Positions 13,101-23,403 of a stretch of 64,000 bases of DNA are shown one piece after another. Both the position numbers and the translations under genes were made by a program. Numbering within the stretch: position 1 is the first letter of the stretch; every line of letters starts with the position of its first letter. Source of the stretch: Lepisosteus oculatus (taxonomy: Eukaryota > Chordata > Actinopteri > Semionotiformes > Lepisosteidae); NCBI RefSeq assembly GCF_040954835.1, contig NC_090717.1, forward strand, positions 310,001-374,000. The letters run 5' to 3'. A model generated the notes under the pieces. It made no database searches and was not told the origin of the DNA. It saw only the letters and a list, made by a program, of their open reading frames with translations.

Positions 13101-16100
13101 TTTTTCAGCGTGTTTGTAAAGTTTTACCGTTTTACAATAGCTGAGCCGCAGATCTGTGTTGTGTGCTTGTCTGTGTTTTTGATTTGAGACTTTTCATAGT
13201 GAATTTCTCATGTTTTTGCACTCCATATCAAACCACTTTTCTTTTGCTTTTGATTTTTGGTAGTTTTTTTATTTAGTTGTTTTTAGCTTAGATTTTGATG
13301 CTAGTATGTGAAATAGGTGATTCACATACTAGCATATGATAGGTGATAGGTGTGGCCAAGTGTATGCCTAATTTGACGGTTTGATACGGAGTTTGATACT
13401 GAGCTATTATACATTTTTTTATTCTTTTTATTTTACTTTTACACGAAATACTGCTATTTACACATTTCAGTTTAGAAAACTGCTATCACTGTACTTGACA
13501 GTTTTCACTTAAGTTTTTAGAAGTCATTATTTGTCTGGTTGGTTTGATACGGAGTGTTTAGGAATGTGTCCAACAGTGTCTGAATTTCGTCGTGGCCCAG
13601 TGCAGTTTGGTATCTGTCTAGGCTGTCTGTGTCCCTTCTGTACACCTGGTTGAGGTCGTACAGCAGGCTGGGCTGTGTCAGTGTGTCTCTGTGCTGGTGT
13701 GCTCTCTTCATGTAGAGTGTGATCTGGCTGTGGTCGGAGAGAGGAGTTTGTGGCCTGACAGTGAAGGCACTGATACAGGAGGAGTCCAGGTCAGTGATGG
13801 CGTAGTCCACCACACTGCTGCCCAGAGCTGAGCTGTAGGTGGACCTGCCTAGAGAGTCCCCTCTAGTCCTGCCGTTGACGATGTACAGGCCCAGCCCTTG
13901 ACAGAGCTGCAGCAGCTCGCGCCCGGTGCTGTTGACCGTGGTGTCATGGCTGCACCTGTGTGAGGTGACCGGTATGTGGTACAGAGGGGATTGTCCGAAT
14001 ATGTGAGTGTTTCCCTGTGTGCTGGTGAAGTCTGCCAGTGTGCCTGTTCGTGCATTGAGGTCACCACAGAGCAGCACGTTTCCCTGGCCCTGGAAGTGAC
14101 CGATCTCCATGTGGAGACTGGGGAGAATTCCCCCACTGTAGTAGGGAGATTCTGAGGGCAGGATGTAGACAGCACACAGGAAAACCTCATTTTCTGTACA
14201 TATGGTATTTCTTTTGATTTCAAGCCAAACTTGTGTCTCTTTACTAATTGTATGGAGTGACTGAGCTCCGCTCTGTACCACACAATGATCCCCCCAGAGT
14301 CTCTGCCCCGGGTGATTTGGGGTTTTTTGACATAGGGCACCATGATCTCCTTGTAGCCTGGGGGACAGTGGGTAGCCAAGTCTCCCCGACACCATGTCTC
14401 CTGTAGGATCATGATGTCTGTCTCCTTTACGTTCTTGATAAACTCAGGATCAGTGCTCTTCAGCCCAAATGCTGACTAGCCCAGACCCTGAATGTTCCAC
14501 ATACTAATTGTTAGAGATCTCATTGTTAGCATTTGAATTATCTTTGCAATTTGTTATTGTTATCTGGAACTGTATCAAATTTGTGTTGGACATTTACATC
14601 ATCAGCAAAAACAGAGTATTGTGCTGGGTTTGTGTCTGTCGCTGTGGGTGGTGGTACTGTAGTTCAGTTCATAAGCCGGGTGCAGATGAGATTCAGGAGC
14701 TGCCGGGTTTCTCCCAGCTCCGAACCGCTCGGGACCGCTGGTCTGGCCAGAGCTGCAGTGTAGCTTTGCAGGAGGGGCTCGGTCCGGCTCTGTTGTTGTG
14801 CTGGGTGGGGGGGGGTTCGTGGTTCTGGTCCGGTTCAGCTGCTGGTCTGGGTCAGAGGCGTGGGGTGGGGTGCTTTTTCTGGTCCCATTCGGTCGTTGGT
14901 CTGGGTTGGAGGGCTGTAGAGACCAGTTGGTTCTGTTCTTTGTGGGTTGAGCTGGTCTGGGTTGGGGGTGTGGGTGCTGGGGCGTTCCTCTGGTAGTCCT
15001 CCTGTTTCTCTCTGGGATGCTGTTTGGGTGTCTGCCCAGTGTGGTGTCTTTCAGAGTTTTTGTGAAGAGTCCAATGGTCTGTTTTTTGAGGTGTTTATGG
15101 TCGTGTAGATGCTGTGGTCCAAGGGTGGAGTGATGGGCCAGGTAGACGTTTGGGAGCAGGGCGCAGCACCGTGAGATCTTGGCATTGATTCTCTGGATGG
15201 TGTGGTGCTGCTCGTCCTGTCTCGGCAGCAGGGTGGAGATGACGATTCGGGTGTGAGGAAACTCCTGTGTGGCCCTCTCTGCCTGATGTCCTGATGGACT
15301 GGGCCACCTGCTCCCTCTGGGTCCTCAGGTTGCTGGTGCCAGTGTGGATGATGATGTGCTGAGGGGCTCCCAGGACCGACCTGGACAGTAGCTTCAGGGC
15401 CTTCTCTGTCATCAGACACCAGGGCTTTGCTGTTTTTAATCCCGGGAAGAGCCTGTGCTCATCGATGTACCTCCTATTGGAGTGGGGGGGGTGCAGTGTG
15501 TGAGGTGGAGGTGTTGGGTGGGGCCATCTCTGGGGCTGAGTGTGTGTGTGGGTCACCCTGAGTGTTCGGCAAGGTGGATGTGCTTTTGGGCAGTGGTGTT
15601 GTGAGGGGATGGGGGGGTGCCGGGGGGTACAGTGGGTGTGGTGTTTACTACGGTGGGGGTAGTGGGTAGGTGGGAGTTGGCGGTGGGGGTTGTAGGGGTG
15701 TCAGGTTGTGTGGAGGTGGGTGTGTCTTTACGGGTTGGTGGTGGGTGTTGTGTGTTGTGTGTTTTGGGTCTCAGGGCTGTTCTGTTGCAGTCGGGGTTGC
15801 AGTGGGAAGTAGTGAGTTTCCTCAGCTGTTCTTTGAGAGTTTTGCTTGTCCTCTCTGTGAGCTGCAGCTCCTCTCTCAGCTCTGCTACTTCCGACTGCAG
15901 CTTACTGTTGTCCTGCAGCAGCTCTTCCATCTGTGCCCTGAGCTGTTTGTTGGAGGTTTTGCATTCGTTCCTGTGTTTGTTAACCTCGTCTCTTAGCTGT
16001 TGTGCTGTCTGGCCCTCTGTGAGTCTCCCCAGCATCAGCTCCTTGAACTCAGTGAAGTCCAGCTCCAGAGCAGAGAGTTTCTCTCTCAGGAAGCGTGTTG

Positions 16101-19100
16101 TGCTGTTGTCACAGGGGGGTTGGTGTGGGCCGTGTGTGTCTGGGCGGTGTGATTCAGTGTTGCCTAGGGCTACACTCTTGCTGTGCTGTTCTGTAGCTGA
16201 GGCTGTGTTCGGGGGCTCAGAGTCAGGTGGAGCTGAACTCTCCAGTGCTGTGGACATCTGGCTACTAAGTCTCTCTCCTATTTCTGGGGAGGTTTCTCCA
16301 GGTCGGCCTGTGTTTTCAGGTCCGTGAACTTTTCCTCGAAAAGCTCCAGAGCGGCCTCACTGCCCTGTATCATCACTGTACCATTGTGGTAAGTGTTGAC
16401 AGTCAGGGCAGTGTCTTCTACCTCGCTGTCTCCCCTGTAGAGATTTGCCTACCTTTGCTGATGCCCCTTCTGGTGGTGTTTGTATAATTCTTACACACAG
16501 CTGTGTGCCAGGCATTTGGATGCTCAGTGAAAAAGAGCGTGTTGGTTTTAATGTGTTTTTCTCCTGCCTGGCAGTAGTCAGCGATACGGGTCTCTGGGTC
16601 TTTTCCTTCATCCAGGAGTCTTTGTGCTGTTTCCTGGTCTTAATGGTTTTCGCGTCCTCAGGGTACTGGAGTACTGTGCTGAGGGGGCAGGGCTGGTCCA
16701 GTGGGGCTGTGTTCTGGTCTGTACTCATCTTGCTTCTTTTAAATACAATGGGCCCAGGTGAGAAGAGCAAACAGACGGCCTGGCTCGGGCGTTTTGAATA
16801 CAATCAGCCCCCCTGTTGCTTGGGAACAGGTTCTTCAACTTTGGCCTTTTGAGTTTAATGGGCCCAAGTGGTATTTTGTTTAGTTTAAACTTTAAGGTAA
16901 CTTTTTCTAAAGACTTTTTATACTTTTATTTAGTAAAGCAGTTCAATTTCAGAGGCCTCTTCAAACAAGGAGAAGAAAGAACAGAGCTTACCAGGTGTTT
17001 TTCGTGCTGGTGGCTGAGTTCTTGGCTTCTCTTGATGCTGCTTGTATTTTCCCTTTCCTTCTTGTTTCCTTTGGTGTACTTTTTATTTCTTTCTTGTCTT
17101 CTTATCCTTATTTCCTTGTTTTAATTATTCCTTTTTCTGTTTGTTCCTCTTCATTTCTTGAAGAGTTTTCTCTTTGCAGTTTTTCCTCAGGTCTTTTATC
17201 CTCAGGTGTAGCTGTCTTATAGTTGGTCTTCAGTTTTTCAGATGCTTGCTTTGTTGATTTTTTTTTCAATGACAAATTATTTCTTTACTTCTTTGGTTTT
17301 CTTTAGTTTTTGTTAGATGTTGCCTTATTCCTAGACTCTTTGTTCAGTTCCAGAAAACAATAAAATCTCAAAGAAATTAGGAGCTCATCTTCTGTGCTTC
17401 CTCACTCTCTGTCTCACTCTCACCTCTCCCCCCCCGACTCAATTTCAATTCAGTTCAATTCAAGGTGCTTTATTAGCATGGCCGATGGGTACAATCAGTG
17501 TTGCCAAAGCAAATAAAAATTCACATGAAACAAAACAGAAAATAAAAGTAAAATAAAATCTACAGACATTTACAACAAAGACATATAATTAAATATTGAC
17601 ATATACTGTAGGCAGATGGAGCATTATTGGGAGACAGACTCACTGTTCCTCAGGCTGTGACAGGAGATCACATACTGGGCTGCCAGTTCATCTGAGTTCC
17701 CTCCTCCCTCTCCCAGTAGGATTGGGACCCGTTGTGATTCTGGCAGGTGTGGGAAGTCTGGGACTAGATTTCTGAATTTCGGGAAGAATGTTTCTCTAAT
17801 CCCAGAGTATCTGTCACAGTGCAGTAGGAAGTGCACCTCTGTCTCTATATCTCCCCGCTGGCAGTGGGAGCACAGCCTGTCCTCTCTGGGCAGCCAGGTC
17901 TGCCTGTGTCGCCCAGTTTCTATGGCCAGGTTGTGGTCACTGAGCCTGTACTTCGTCAGGGTCTGTTTCTGTTTGTTATTTTTTATTTTGGTCAAATATT
18001 CAGCTAGTGTGTATTGTCTGGTTAGGGTTCTGTAGCATTCCAGTTTATGTTGTGTTTGTGTGTGACCCCCAGTGTGTGAGATATTGTTGTTTGGTCTGTG
18101 GTTGAGTCTGAGTTGTGGTGCTCTAGCAGTGCTGTCCTGAGGCTGGTTAGTGTTGGTGTGGCTCAGGTCAGTGAGCCTCAGGACCAGCTGGCTCAGGAGG
18201 CTCTGTTTTGGGCTCAGCTCTTGGCTCAGCAGGGCTTTGTGGTGGTAGGAATCTCTCTCTCCACCCCCCACCCCAACATCTCTCCTTGGTCTTAGTCTCA
18301 CTCTCCCCTCTGTTCCTGCAGGATCTCGTTCGGCTGCTGTGGACGCTTCACGCTGGCTGAGCTGCTGTCTTTTTCCCTGTCCGTCATGTTGGTGCTGATC
18401 TGGGTGCTGACCGGCCACTGGCTGCTGATGGACGGTGAGTGGGGGGAGAGGGGGGTACTGTGTCCACTGGCTGCTGATGGACGGGGAGAGGGGGGTACTG
18501 TGTCCACTGGCTGCTGATGGACGGGGAGAGGGGGGTACTGTGTCCACTGGCTGCTGATGGACGGGGAGAGGGGGGTACTGTGTCCACTGGCTGCTGATGG
18601 ACGGGGAGAGGGGGGTACTGTGTCCACTGGCTGCTGATGGACGGGGAGAGGGGGGTACTGTGTCCACTGGCTGCTGATGGACGGGGAGAGGGGGGTACTG
18701 TGTCCACTGGCTGCTGATGGACGGGGAGAGGGGGGTACTGTGTCCACTGGCTGCTGATGGACGGGGAGAGGGGGGTACTGTGTCCACTGGCTGCTGATGG
18801 ACGGGGAGAGGGGGGTACTGTGTCCACTGGCTGCTGATGGACGGGGAGAGGGGGGTACTGTGTCCACTGGCTGCTGATGGACGGGGAGAGGGGGGTACTG
18901 TGTCCACTGGCTGCTGATGGACAGTGAGTGGGGGGTACTGTGTCCACTGGCTGCAGATGGACAGTGAGTGGGGGGTACTCTCCAGCTATCTGGGTGGAGT
19001 TTGTGTTCTCCTGTGTCCATTGTTTGGGGGTCGTGGTTCCTGGGGGCAGGAGCTGTGCTGTCTGTGGGACCGAGAAGGGTGATGGAGGAGCCTGTGGGGG

Positions 19101-21880
19101 GCTGGGCCTGGTGTCTGACCTTTGTGTGCCTGTCTGCAGCTCTGGCCATGGGGCTGTGTGTGGCCATGATCGCCTTTGTGCGGCTGCCCAGCCTGAAGGT
19201 GTCCTGCCTGCTGCTGTCCGGCCTGCTCATCTATGATGTCTTCTGGGTAAGAACCCCTGACAGAGCTGAACACCACACACTGGGACCCTGGATGTGTGTC
19301 TGAGGGGGTCTGTCTCTGTGCCTGACTGGTCTCTGTCACAATTCAATTCAAGATGCCTTATTGGCATGACCAGTTAATAAATCAGTGTTGCCAAAATACA
19401 ATTAACAAAATCTAAAGACATTTACGGTACTGACACATCATAATGCATTTACTTACAAACATATGGAGCATTATTGGGAGGGCTCACTGTTCCTCAGGCT
19501 GTGACAGGAGATCACATATTCACATGAACTGGGCTGCCAGTTCAGTTGAGTTCCCTGCTACTTCTCCCAGTAGGATTGGGACCCGTTGTGATTCTGGCAG
19601 GTGTGGGAACTTTGGGATTAGATTTCTGAATTAAGGGAAGAATGTTTCTCTAATCCCAGAGTATCTGTCACAGTGCAGTAGGAAGTGCACCTCTGTCTCT
19701 ATTTCTCCCCGCTGGCAGTGGGAGCACAGCCTGTCCTCTCTGGGCAGCCAGGTCTGCCTGTGTCGCCCAGTTTCTATGGCCAGGCTGTGGTCACTGAGCC
19801 TGTACTTTGTCAGGGCCCGTTTCTTTTTGCTTTTTCTTATCTTGATCAAATATTCGGCTAGTGTGTATTATCCGTTTAGAGTTCTGTAGCATTCCAGTTG
19901 ATGTTGTGTTTGTGTGTGTGTGTCCCAGTGTGTGAGATATTGCTGTTTGATCTGTGCTGTGATGTGGTTGAGTCTGAGTTGTGGTGCTCTAGCAGTGTTG
20001 TCCTGATGCTGGTTAGTGTCGGTGTGGCTCAGGTCAGTGAGCCTCAGGACCAGCTGGCTCAGGGGGCTCTGTTTTGGGCTCAGCTCTTGGCTCAGCAGGG
20101 CTTTGAGGTGGTAGGAATGTTGATTTCTGTTTTTTAGGTGTAGCCAATACTTTAATACTCTTTTCTGTATGTTTATCAATAGTGGGTACTGGCCTAATCC
20201 GGCCCTGCACGTATTATGTGTTTCTCTCTGCACATGGAGGATGTTTCTACAGTGTTTGTCCCATTGAGTGTACTCCTGGTCTGTGAAGGGACCCCACACT
20301 TCACTGCCGTATAGGGCAATGAAAGGTCTCTCTGTCCTCTGGGTCACCGGCCGGTCTGTCTCTGCTCTGATTGTGTTTTCTCTCTCTCTGCTGCTCCAGG
20401 TGTTTTTCTCAGCCTACATCTTCAACAGTAATGTGATGGTGAAGGTGGCCACTCAGCCTGCAGACAACCCCCTGGACGTCCTGTCCCGCAAGCTGCACCT
20501 GGGCCCCAGCATGGGGCGTGACGTGCCCCGCCTGTCGCTGCCAGGGAAACTCGTCTTCCCCAGGTGGGCTGGGGTGCTCAGGGGTCGCCCGGCCTGTGCC
20601 AGGGAGGGGCTGGGCGCTCGGACTCACATCTCCTGTCCTCCTCCTCTCTCAGCTCTACCGGGAGCCACTTCTCCATGCTGGGCATCGGCGACATCGTGAT
20701 GCCCGGCCTGCTGCTGTGCTTCGTCCTGCGGTATGACAACTACAAGAAGCAGGCCAGCGGGGAGGTGCCTGGCCCCGCCAACATGTCCGGGCGCATGCAG
20801 AGGGTCTCCTACTTCCACTGCACCCTCATTGGCTACTTCGTGGGTGAGAGGGGGTGTGGGTAGAGAGTGGGGGTGAGGGAGACGCCCTACGGGGGTATCT
20901 GTGTCTCTTGTGTGGGAGTGTGACTGTGCCGTGGGTAGTCTGTGGGTGTGTGACCGTGCCGTGGGAGGGTGTGGGTCGTCTGTGGTGTGTGACCGTGCCG
21001 TGGGTGGGTGTGGGTCGTCTGTGGGTGTGTGACCGTGCCGTGGGAGGGTGTGGGTCGTCTGTGGGTGTGTGACCGTGCCGTGGGAGGGTGTGGGTCGTCT
21101 GTGGGTGTGTGACCGTGCCGTGGGAGGGTGTGGGTCGTCTGTGGGTGTGTGACTGTGCCGTGGGAGGGTGTGGGTCGTCTGTGGGTGTGTGACCGTGCCG
21201 TGGGAGGGTGTGGGTCGTCTGTGGGTGTGTGACCGTGCCGTGGGAGGGTGTGGGTTGTCTGTGGGTGTGTGACTGTGCCGTGGGAGGGTGTGGGTCGTCT
21301 GTGGGTGTGTGACTGTGCCGTGGGAGGGTGTGGGTCGTCTGTGGGTGTGTGACTGTGCCGTGGGAGGGTGTGGGTCGTCTGTGGGTGTGTGACTGTGCCG
21401 TGGGAGGGTGTGGGTCGTCTGTGGGTGTGTGACTGTGCCGTGGGAGGGTGTGGGTCGTCTGTGGGTGTGTGACTGTGCCGTGGGAGGGTGTGGGTCGTCT
21501 GTGGGTGTGTGACCGTGCCGTGGGAGGGTGTGGGTCGTCTGTGGGGCTCCTCTCCTGTGCTCAGTGTGCTCTGTCCTGGCCCAGGGCTCCTGACGGCGAC
21601 AGTGGCGTCCCGTATCCACCGCGCGGCCCAGCCTGCCCTGCTGTACCTCGTCCCCTTCACCCTCCTGCCCCTGCTCACCATGGCCTACCTGAAGGTGAGA
21701 CACCGCCGAGGGGGTGTGTGTGGGGAGGTCAGGCACTGCTGTGGGGGTTCAGACGCCGACGGGGGTCTGTGTGAAATGCGCTCCAGCTAAGCGTCGCTCT
21801 GCCCACAGGGAGACCTGCGGCGCATGTGGTCCGAGCCCTTCCACTCCAAGGCCAGCAGCTCGCGCTTCCTGGAGGTATGA
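10040..21880 (+). CDS. SPPL3: SPPL3, signal peptide peptidase-like 3 (exon 1 outside window)
   Basis: Multipass intramembrane aspartyl protease of the SPP/presenilin family. SPPL3 is known to cleave type II Golgi glycosyltransferases and so tune glycosylation. Ten coding exons are readable: 10040-10117, 10425-10516, 10604-10723, 10838-10916, 18322-18434, 19140-19246, 20400-20563, 20653-20843, 21585-21694 and 21809-21880. All have GT/AG borders and compatible phases, giving about 374 codons to a TGA. The catalytic YD motif (LLIYDVFW) lies in the sixth exon listed, GIGD in the eighth and the PAL motif in the ninth. The first exon begins at the AYSLVDSSQ position of the family, so only some nine N-terminal residues are missing. 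Most of the sequence is hydrophobic membrane segments. Introns hold LINEs and minisatellites. The gene is tail-to-tail with ACADS, as in human 12q24. Identity is very secure. Confidence 0.96.
10226..10352 (-). mobile_element. SINE tail fragment in an SPPL3 intron
   Basis: Matches the tail shared with 400-715 and 55850-56190 (tggacactccactc, the gtaatggggatccc stretch, and the cagccccac and acgccagctctcag segments). It is truncated at both sides and takes up much of the 307-bp intron. Confidence 0.65.
10425..10516 (+). CDS. SPPL3: SPPL3 coding exon 3
   Basis: Encodes [18 protein letters not shown] and an Asn-rich stretch. This is the hydrophilic loop after the first membrane segment and is the least conserved part of the protein. 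The donor is gtgagt and the exon ends one base into a Ser codon. Confidence 0.92.
10604..10723 (+). CDS. SPPL3: SPPL3 coding exon 4
   Basis: Encodes [18 protein letters not shown] and then [20 protein letters not shown], a membrane segment. Acceptor cag at 10601-10603; donor gtaaga. The phase joins exactly to both neighbours. Confidence 0.94.
10838..10916 (+). CDS. SPPL3: SPPL3 coding exon 5
   Basis: Encodes [18 protein letters not shown] followed by RPCSPQN. The upstream polypyrimidine tract is a run of tctg units. The donor is gtgaga. The following 7.4-kb intron holds an antisense LINE and a second LINE copy. Confidence 0.94.
10980..12991 (-). pseudogene. LINE reverse transcriptase region
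   Basis: Finger and palm blocks are readable across three frames: [20 protein letters not shown] near 12700, the catalytic YADDLVLL near 12140, and [18 protein letters not shown] near 11900. The C-terminal domain follows. At least three frameshifts (about 12470-12370, 12020 and 11335) inactivate it. Confidence 0.85.
13298..13335. repeat. Perfect hairpin, 15-bp stem and 8-base loop
   Basis: atgctagtatgtgaa at 13298-13312 is followed by ataggtga and then the exact reverse complement at 13321-13335. It lies between the endonuclease and RT parts of LINE copy 1. Confidence 0.85.
13517..14412 (-). pseudogene. LINE apurinic-like endonuclease region
   Basis: The frame shows [19 protein letters not shown] (second frame), [11 protein letters not shown] and [10 protein letters not shown], in the order of exonuclease-endonuclease-phosphatase domains. 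This domain nicks target DNA for target-primed reverse transcription. A frameshift near 14250 splits the N-terminus from the rest. Confidence 0.75.
15050..16740 (-). pseudogene. LINE ORF1-like region: coiled coil plus SGNH-like segment
   Basis: The reverse strand encodes a heptad-rich coiled-coil stretch ([17 protein letters not shown], 16060-15840), then a Pro/Thr-rich linker. After a frameshift comes a segment with [11 protein letters not shown] near 15350. That motif resembles the GTND block of SGNH/esterase domains found in ORF1 of some vertebrate LINEs. It would act in RNA binding or membrane association during retrotransposition. Frames are broken. Confidence 0.6.
17445..18262 (-). mobile_element. 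LINE copy 2, 5'-truncated
   Basis: On the reverse strand this carries the same C-terminal RT region as copy 1 ([19 protein letters not shown] and similar) and the family 3' end with caattcaattcaaggtgctt, near 17450. It is antisense in the same SPPL3 intron and ends about 60 bp before coding exon 6. Confidence 0.85.
18322..18434 (+). CDS. SPPL3: SPPL3 coding exon 6
   Basis: Encodes [20 protein letters not shown]-type sequence through [10 protein letters not shown]; here the residue after FT is Leu. The donor is gtgagt at 18435. The last 23 or so bases of this exon and its donor were copied into the 40-bp minisatellite that starts at the splice site. Confidence 0.94.
18424..18978 (+). repeat. 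40-bp minisatellite derived from the SPPL3 exon 6/intron border
   Basis: About 13 near-identical units of gggggtactg, tgtccactggctgctgatgg and acggggagag. The cactggctgctgatggac core copies the end of the adjacent exon (HWLLMD). In most units the donor has become ggggag, but the last two units read gacagtgagt and so regain GTGAGT. Confidence 0.95.
19140..19246 (+). CDS. SPPL3: SPPL3 coding exon 7 with the YD catalytic aspartate
   Basis: Encodes [20 protein letters not shown] and then [13 protein letters not shown]. The Asp of the YD motif is the first of the two catalytic aspartates of SPP-family proteases. Acceptor ctgcag, donor gtaaga. Confidence 0.95.
19338..20330 (-). mobile_element. LINE copy 3, 5'-truncated
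   Basis: Same family as copies 1 and 2. The tail (caattcaattcaagatgcct) lies at 19340 and the RT C-terminal coding region runs to the truncated 5' end near 20325. It is antisense in the SPPL3 intron between coding exons 7 and 8. Confidence 0.85.
20400..20563 (+). CDS. SPPL3: SPPL3 coding exon 8
   Basis: Encodes [19 protein letters not shown], then [14 protein letters not shown] and [14 protein letters not shown]. This is the loop between the two catalytic membrane segments. Donor gtgggc. Confidence 0.95.
20653..20843 (+). CDS. SPPL3: SPPL3 coding exon 9 with the GIGD catalytic aspartate
   Basis: Encodes [18 protein letters not shown], with the second catalytic Asp in GxGD, then a membrane segment, the [10 protein letters not shown] loop and [13 protein letters not shown]. 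Donor gtgaga; a 40-bp minisatellite fills most of the following intron. Confidence 0.95.
20930..21545 (+). repeat. 40-bp minisatellite in an SPPL3 intron, about 15 copies
   Basis: The unit is gtgggtgtgtgaccgtgccg plus tgggagggtgtgggtcgtct, with a C/T variant at one position (gaccg or gactg) that clusters along the array. The first units are diverged. Confidence 0.95.
21585..21694 (+). CDS. SPPL3: SPPL3 coding exon 10 with the PAL motif
   Basis: Encodes [20 protein letters not shown] and then [16 protein letters not shown]. The PAL motif needed for the active-site conformation of SPP and presenilin proteases is present. Donor gtgaga. Confidence 0.95.
21809..21880 (+). CDS. SPPL3: SPPL3 last coding exon
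   Basis: Encodes [20 protein letters not shown] and ends LEV followed by TGA. The short cytosolic tail matches the family C-terminus. Confidence 0.95.
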   Translation, partial: GDLRRMWSEPFHSKASSSRFLEV

Positions 21881-23403
21881 TCCCCACGGCCACGGGGGCG
21901 CCAGGCTCCTCTCCGGTCTCGGCGGGGCGCGAGCAAGGGAACGAGGAAAGGAAGAGGCAGCAGGCAAATCCTTCTCTCCTTCTCGCTCGCTCTCTCGCTC
22001 TCTGTACGATTCCATTCCTTTGCGTTTTGTTTTACGTTTCGGAGCATTTCAGACTTGAGCCCAGCACCCCGCGCCCCTCTGTCCGTGTCTCCGGCCCCTT
22101 TCATTTCCACGCAAACCGGCTAGATCAGCGGGACAACATGGCGGCGCACAGGACTGCGGCTGAGGAGGCTGGAGAGACTGGAGACCTGCGGCACCGCAGA
22201 GACATCAGAGCAACAGTGCGGCACCGCAGAGACAACAGAGCAACATTACAGCACAGACACAGAATGGGACCAGCACACCCCTGTGGCCACAGTGCACTGC
22301 AGACTTTTACTTCTGAACATCGGCTTTCCCACCGTCGGTGGGACTCTGCTCCCTCCTGCAGGTGTGCTCGTCATCATCACAGCGGGCGAGACGTTGCTCT
22401 TGGCGGTGGTGTGGCCTGCGATGACTCTACAGGGCTGTGGAAGCAGTGACTACTGTCTGCAGTCAGAGCTGCAGTTCTGTTTTTAGGGTGCTGGGTTTCT
22501 TTTACTCTTGAAACTGTGGAGCAAATTGAATGTGTTGCAAAGCAAACCGGACAGATTGTGGACCAGACCATGCAAAGTAGTGGGCGTGTGTGCTTGCTGC
22601 GGGGGCGTCTGAGCGCGTGTGCATGTGTGTGTGTGCTGGGGGGTGTGTGTGTCCGTGTGCTGGAGGGTGTAGACAGGCCATGGAGGGGGTTGGGTTTGAG
22701 TGCTTGGCCAGTGCTGGTTTTACTGTAGTTTCTGCGGCCAGTTGTTCAGTTTTTCAGACTGCGTCTCGGCAGCTGCCGTGTGTTCGTTCTGTGGGGTCCC
22801 ACCGCAACGCCCCCTCACCCCCAAATCCAAGGTCCCAGGACTGGCTGAGCAGCAGGATGAGTGGAGGGGAGGGTGTGGATACAGGAGTCGGGATGGACAC
22901 ATTTCGGACTCTTGCCCGTTTCTCCCAGTGATTTCCGGAGGTTGGCTGAGCGGACTGCAGTTTTGCACCAGTGACTTCTGACCCCTGCAGCCACTGGCGC
23001 CCTGACGCATCAGAGACTTGAGCAGCAGCCCCCCCTCCCCATCGCCTCTGGTATCATTCTGGACTATAATTACGACAATAATAATAATGATTTAAAAATG
23101 TGGATTTTCCTTATTTTTATGGAAGAGTGCTTTCTTTTTATCCCATTAATTGTATGGTTTCTTTTTTGTGTGGTAGAGTAGTTTCCATTTTATACTTCTC
23201 TGTTCTTCGCTCCTCTCTGCTTGCTCTGGCGGAGGGGAACCGCGCTGTGCACACGGTGCCAGCCAGATCAACACGTTCTGTATTAAATAAACCATTGTGT
23301 AGTGATAAGAGGGTCCTGACAACTGAACTTAAAAAGAAATGTTTCATCTCCTTAACCTCCTGGAGTCGGGACTCCTTTGTAAATAAAAGTGAACTCTAAC
23401 TGT
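21881..23403 (+). other. SPPL3: SPPL3 3' untranslated region
   Basis: There is no conserved open frame after the SPPL3 stop. The stretch ends at AATAAA signals near 23286 and at 23382-23387, and the second is followed by a GT-rich downstream element. A short tandem duplication of a roughly 29-bp unit (gcaccgcagagacaacagag type) lies near 22185-22260. The end point is inferred from the last signal. Confidence 0.6.
23382..23387 (+). terminator. Polyadenylation signal AATAAA, SPPL3
   Basis: A canonical hexamer about 1.5 kb after the SPPL3 stop, with a further AATAAA about 100 bp upstream. It is the last good + strand signal before the intergenic gap to ACADS. Confidence 0.55.

Larger units (their letters stand above)
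10965..16850 (-). mobile_element. LINE copy 1: APE-type non-LTR retrotransposon, near full length but decayed
   Basis: Read on the reverse strand, the order is an ORF1-like region (about 16740-15050), an endonuclease (about 14412-13517) and a reverse transcriptase (about 12990-10980). The RT shows FVDFKKAFD, a [10 protein letters not shown] block and YADDLVLL. The last part ends in a cysteine/histidine-rich LCSHCQ...HFLPHYD segment. Frameshifts and stops split every part, so it is inactive. It lies antisense inside the SPPL3 intron between coding exons 5 and 6. Three shorter copies of the same family lie at 17445, 19338 and 27379. The clade was not assigned. Confidence 0.85.

Noticed and set aside
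17624-19230. Frames of 187-427 codons on the reverse strand over the SPPL3 minisatellite
   Set aside because: The 40-bp period is not a multiple of three, but the repeat has no stop in any of these frames. The frame mixes LINE remnant and repeat and runs antisense through an SPPL3 exon.
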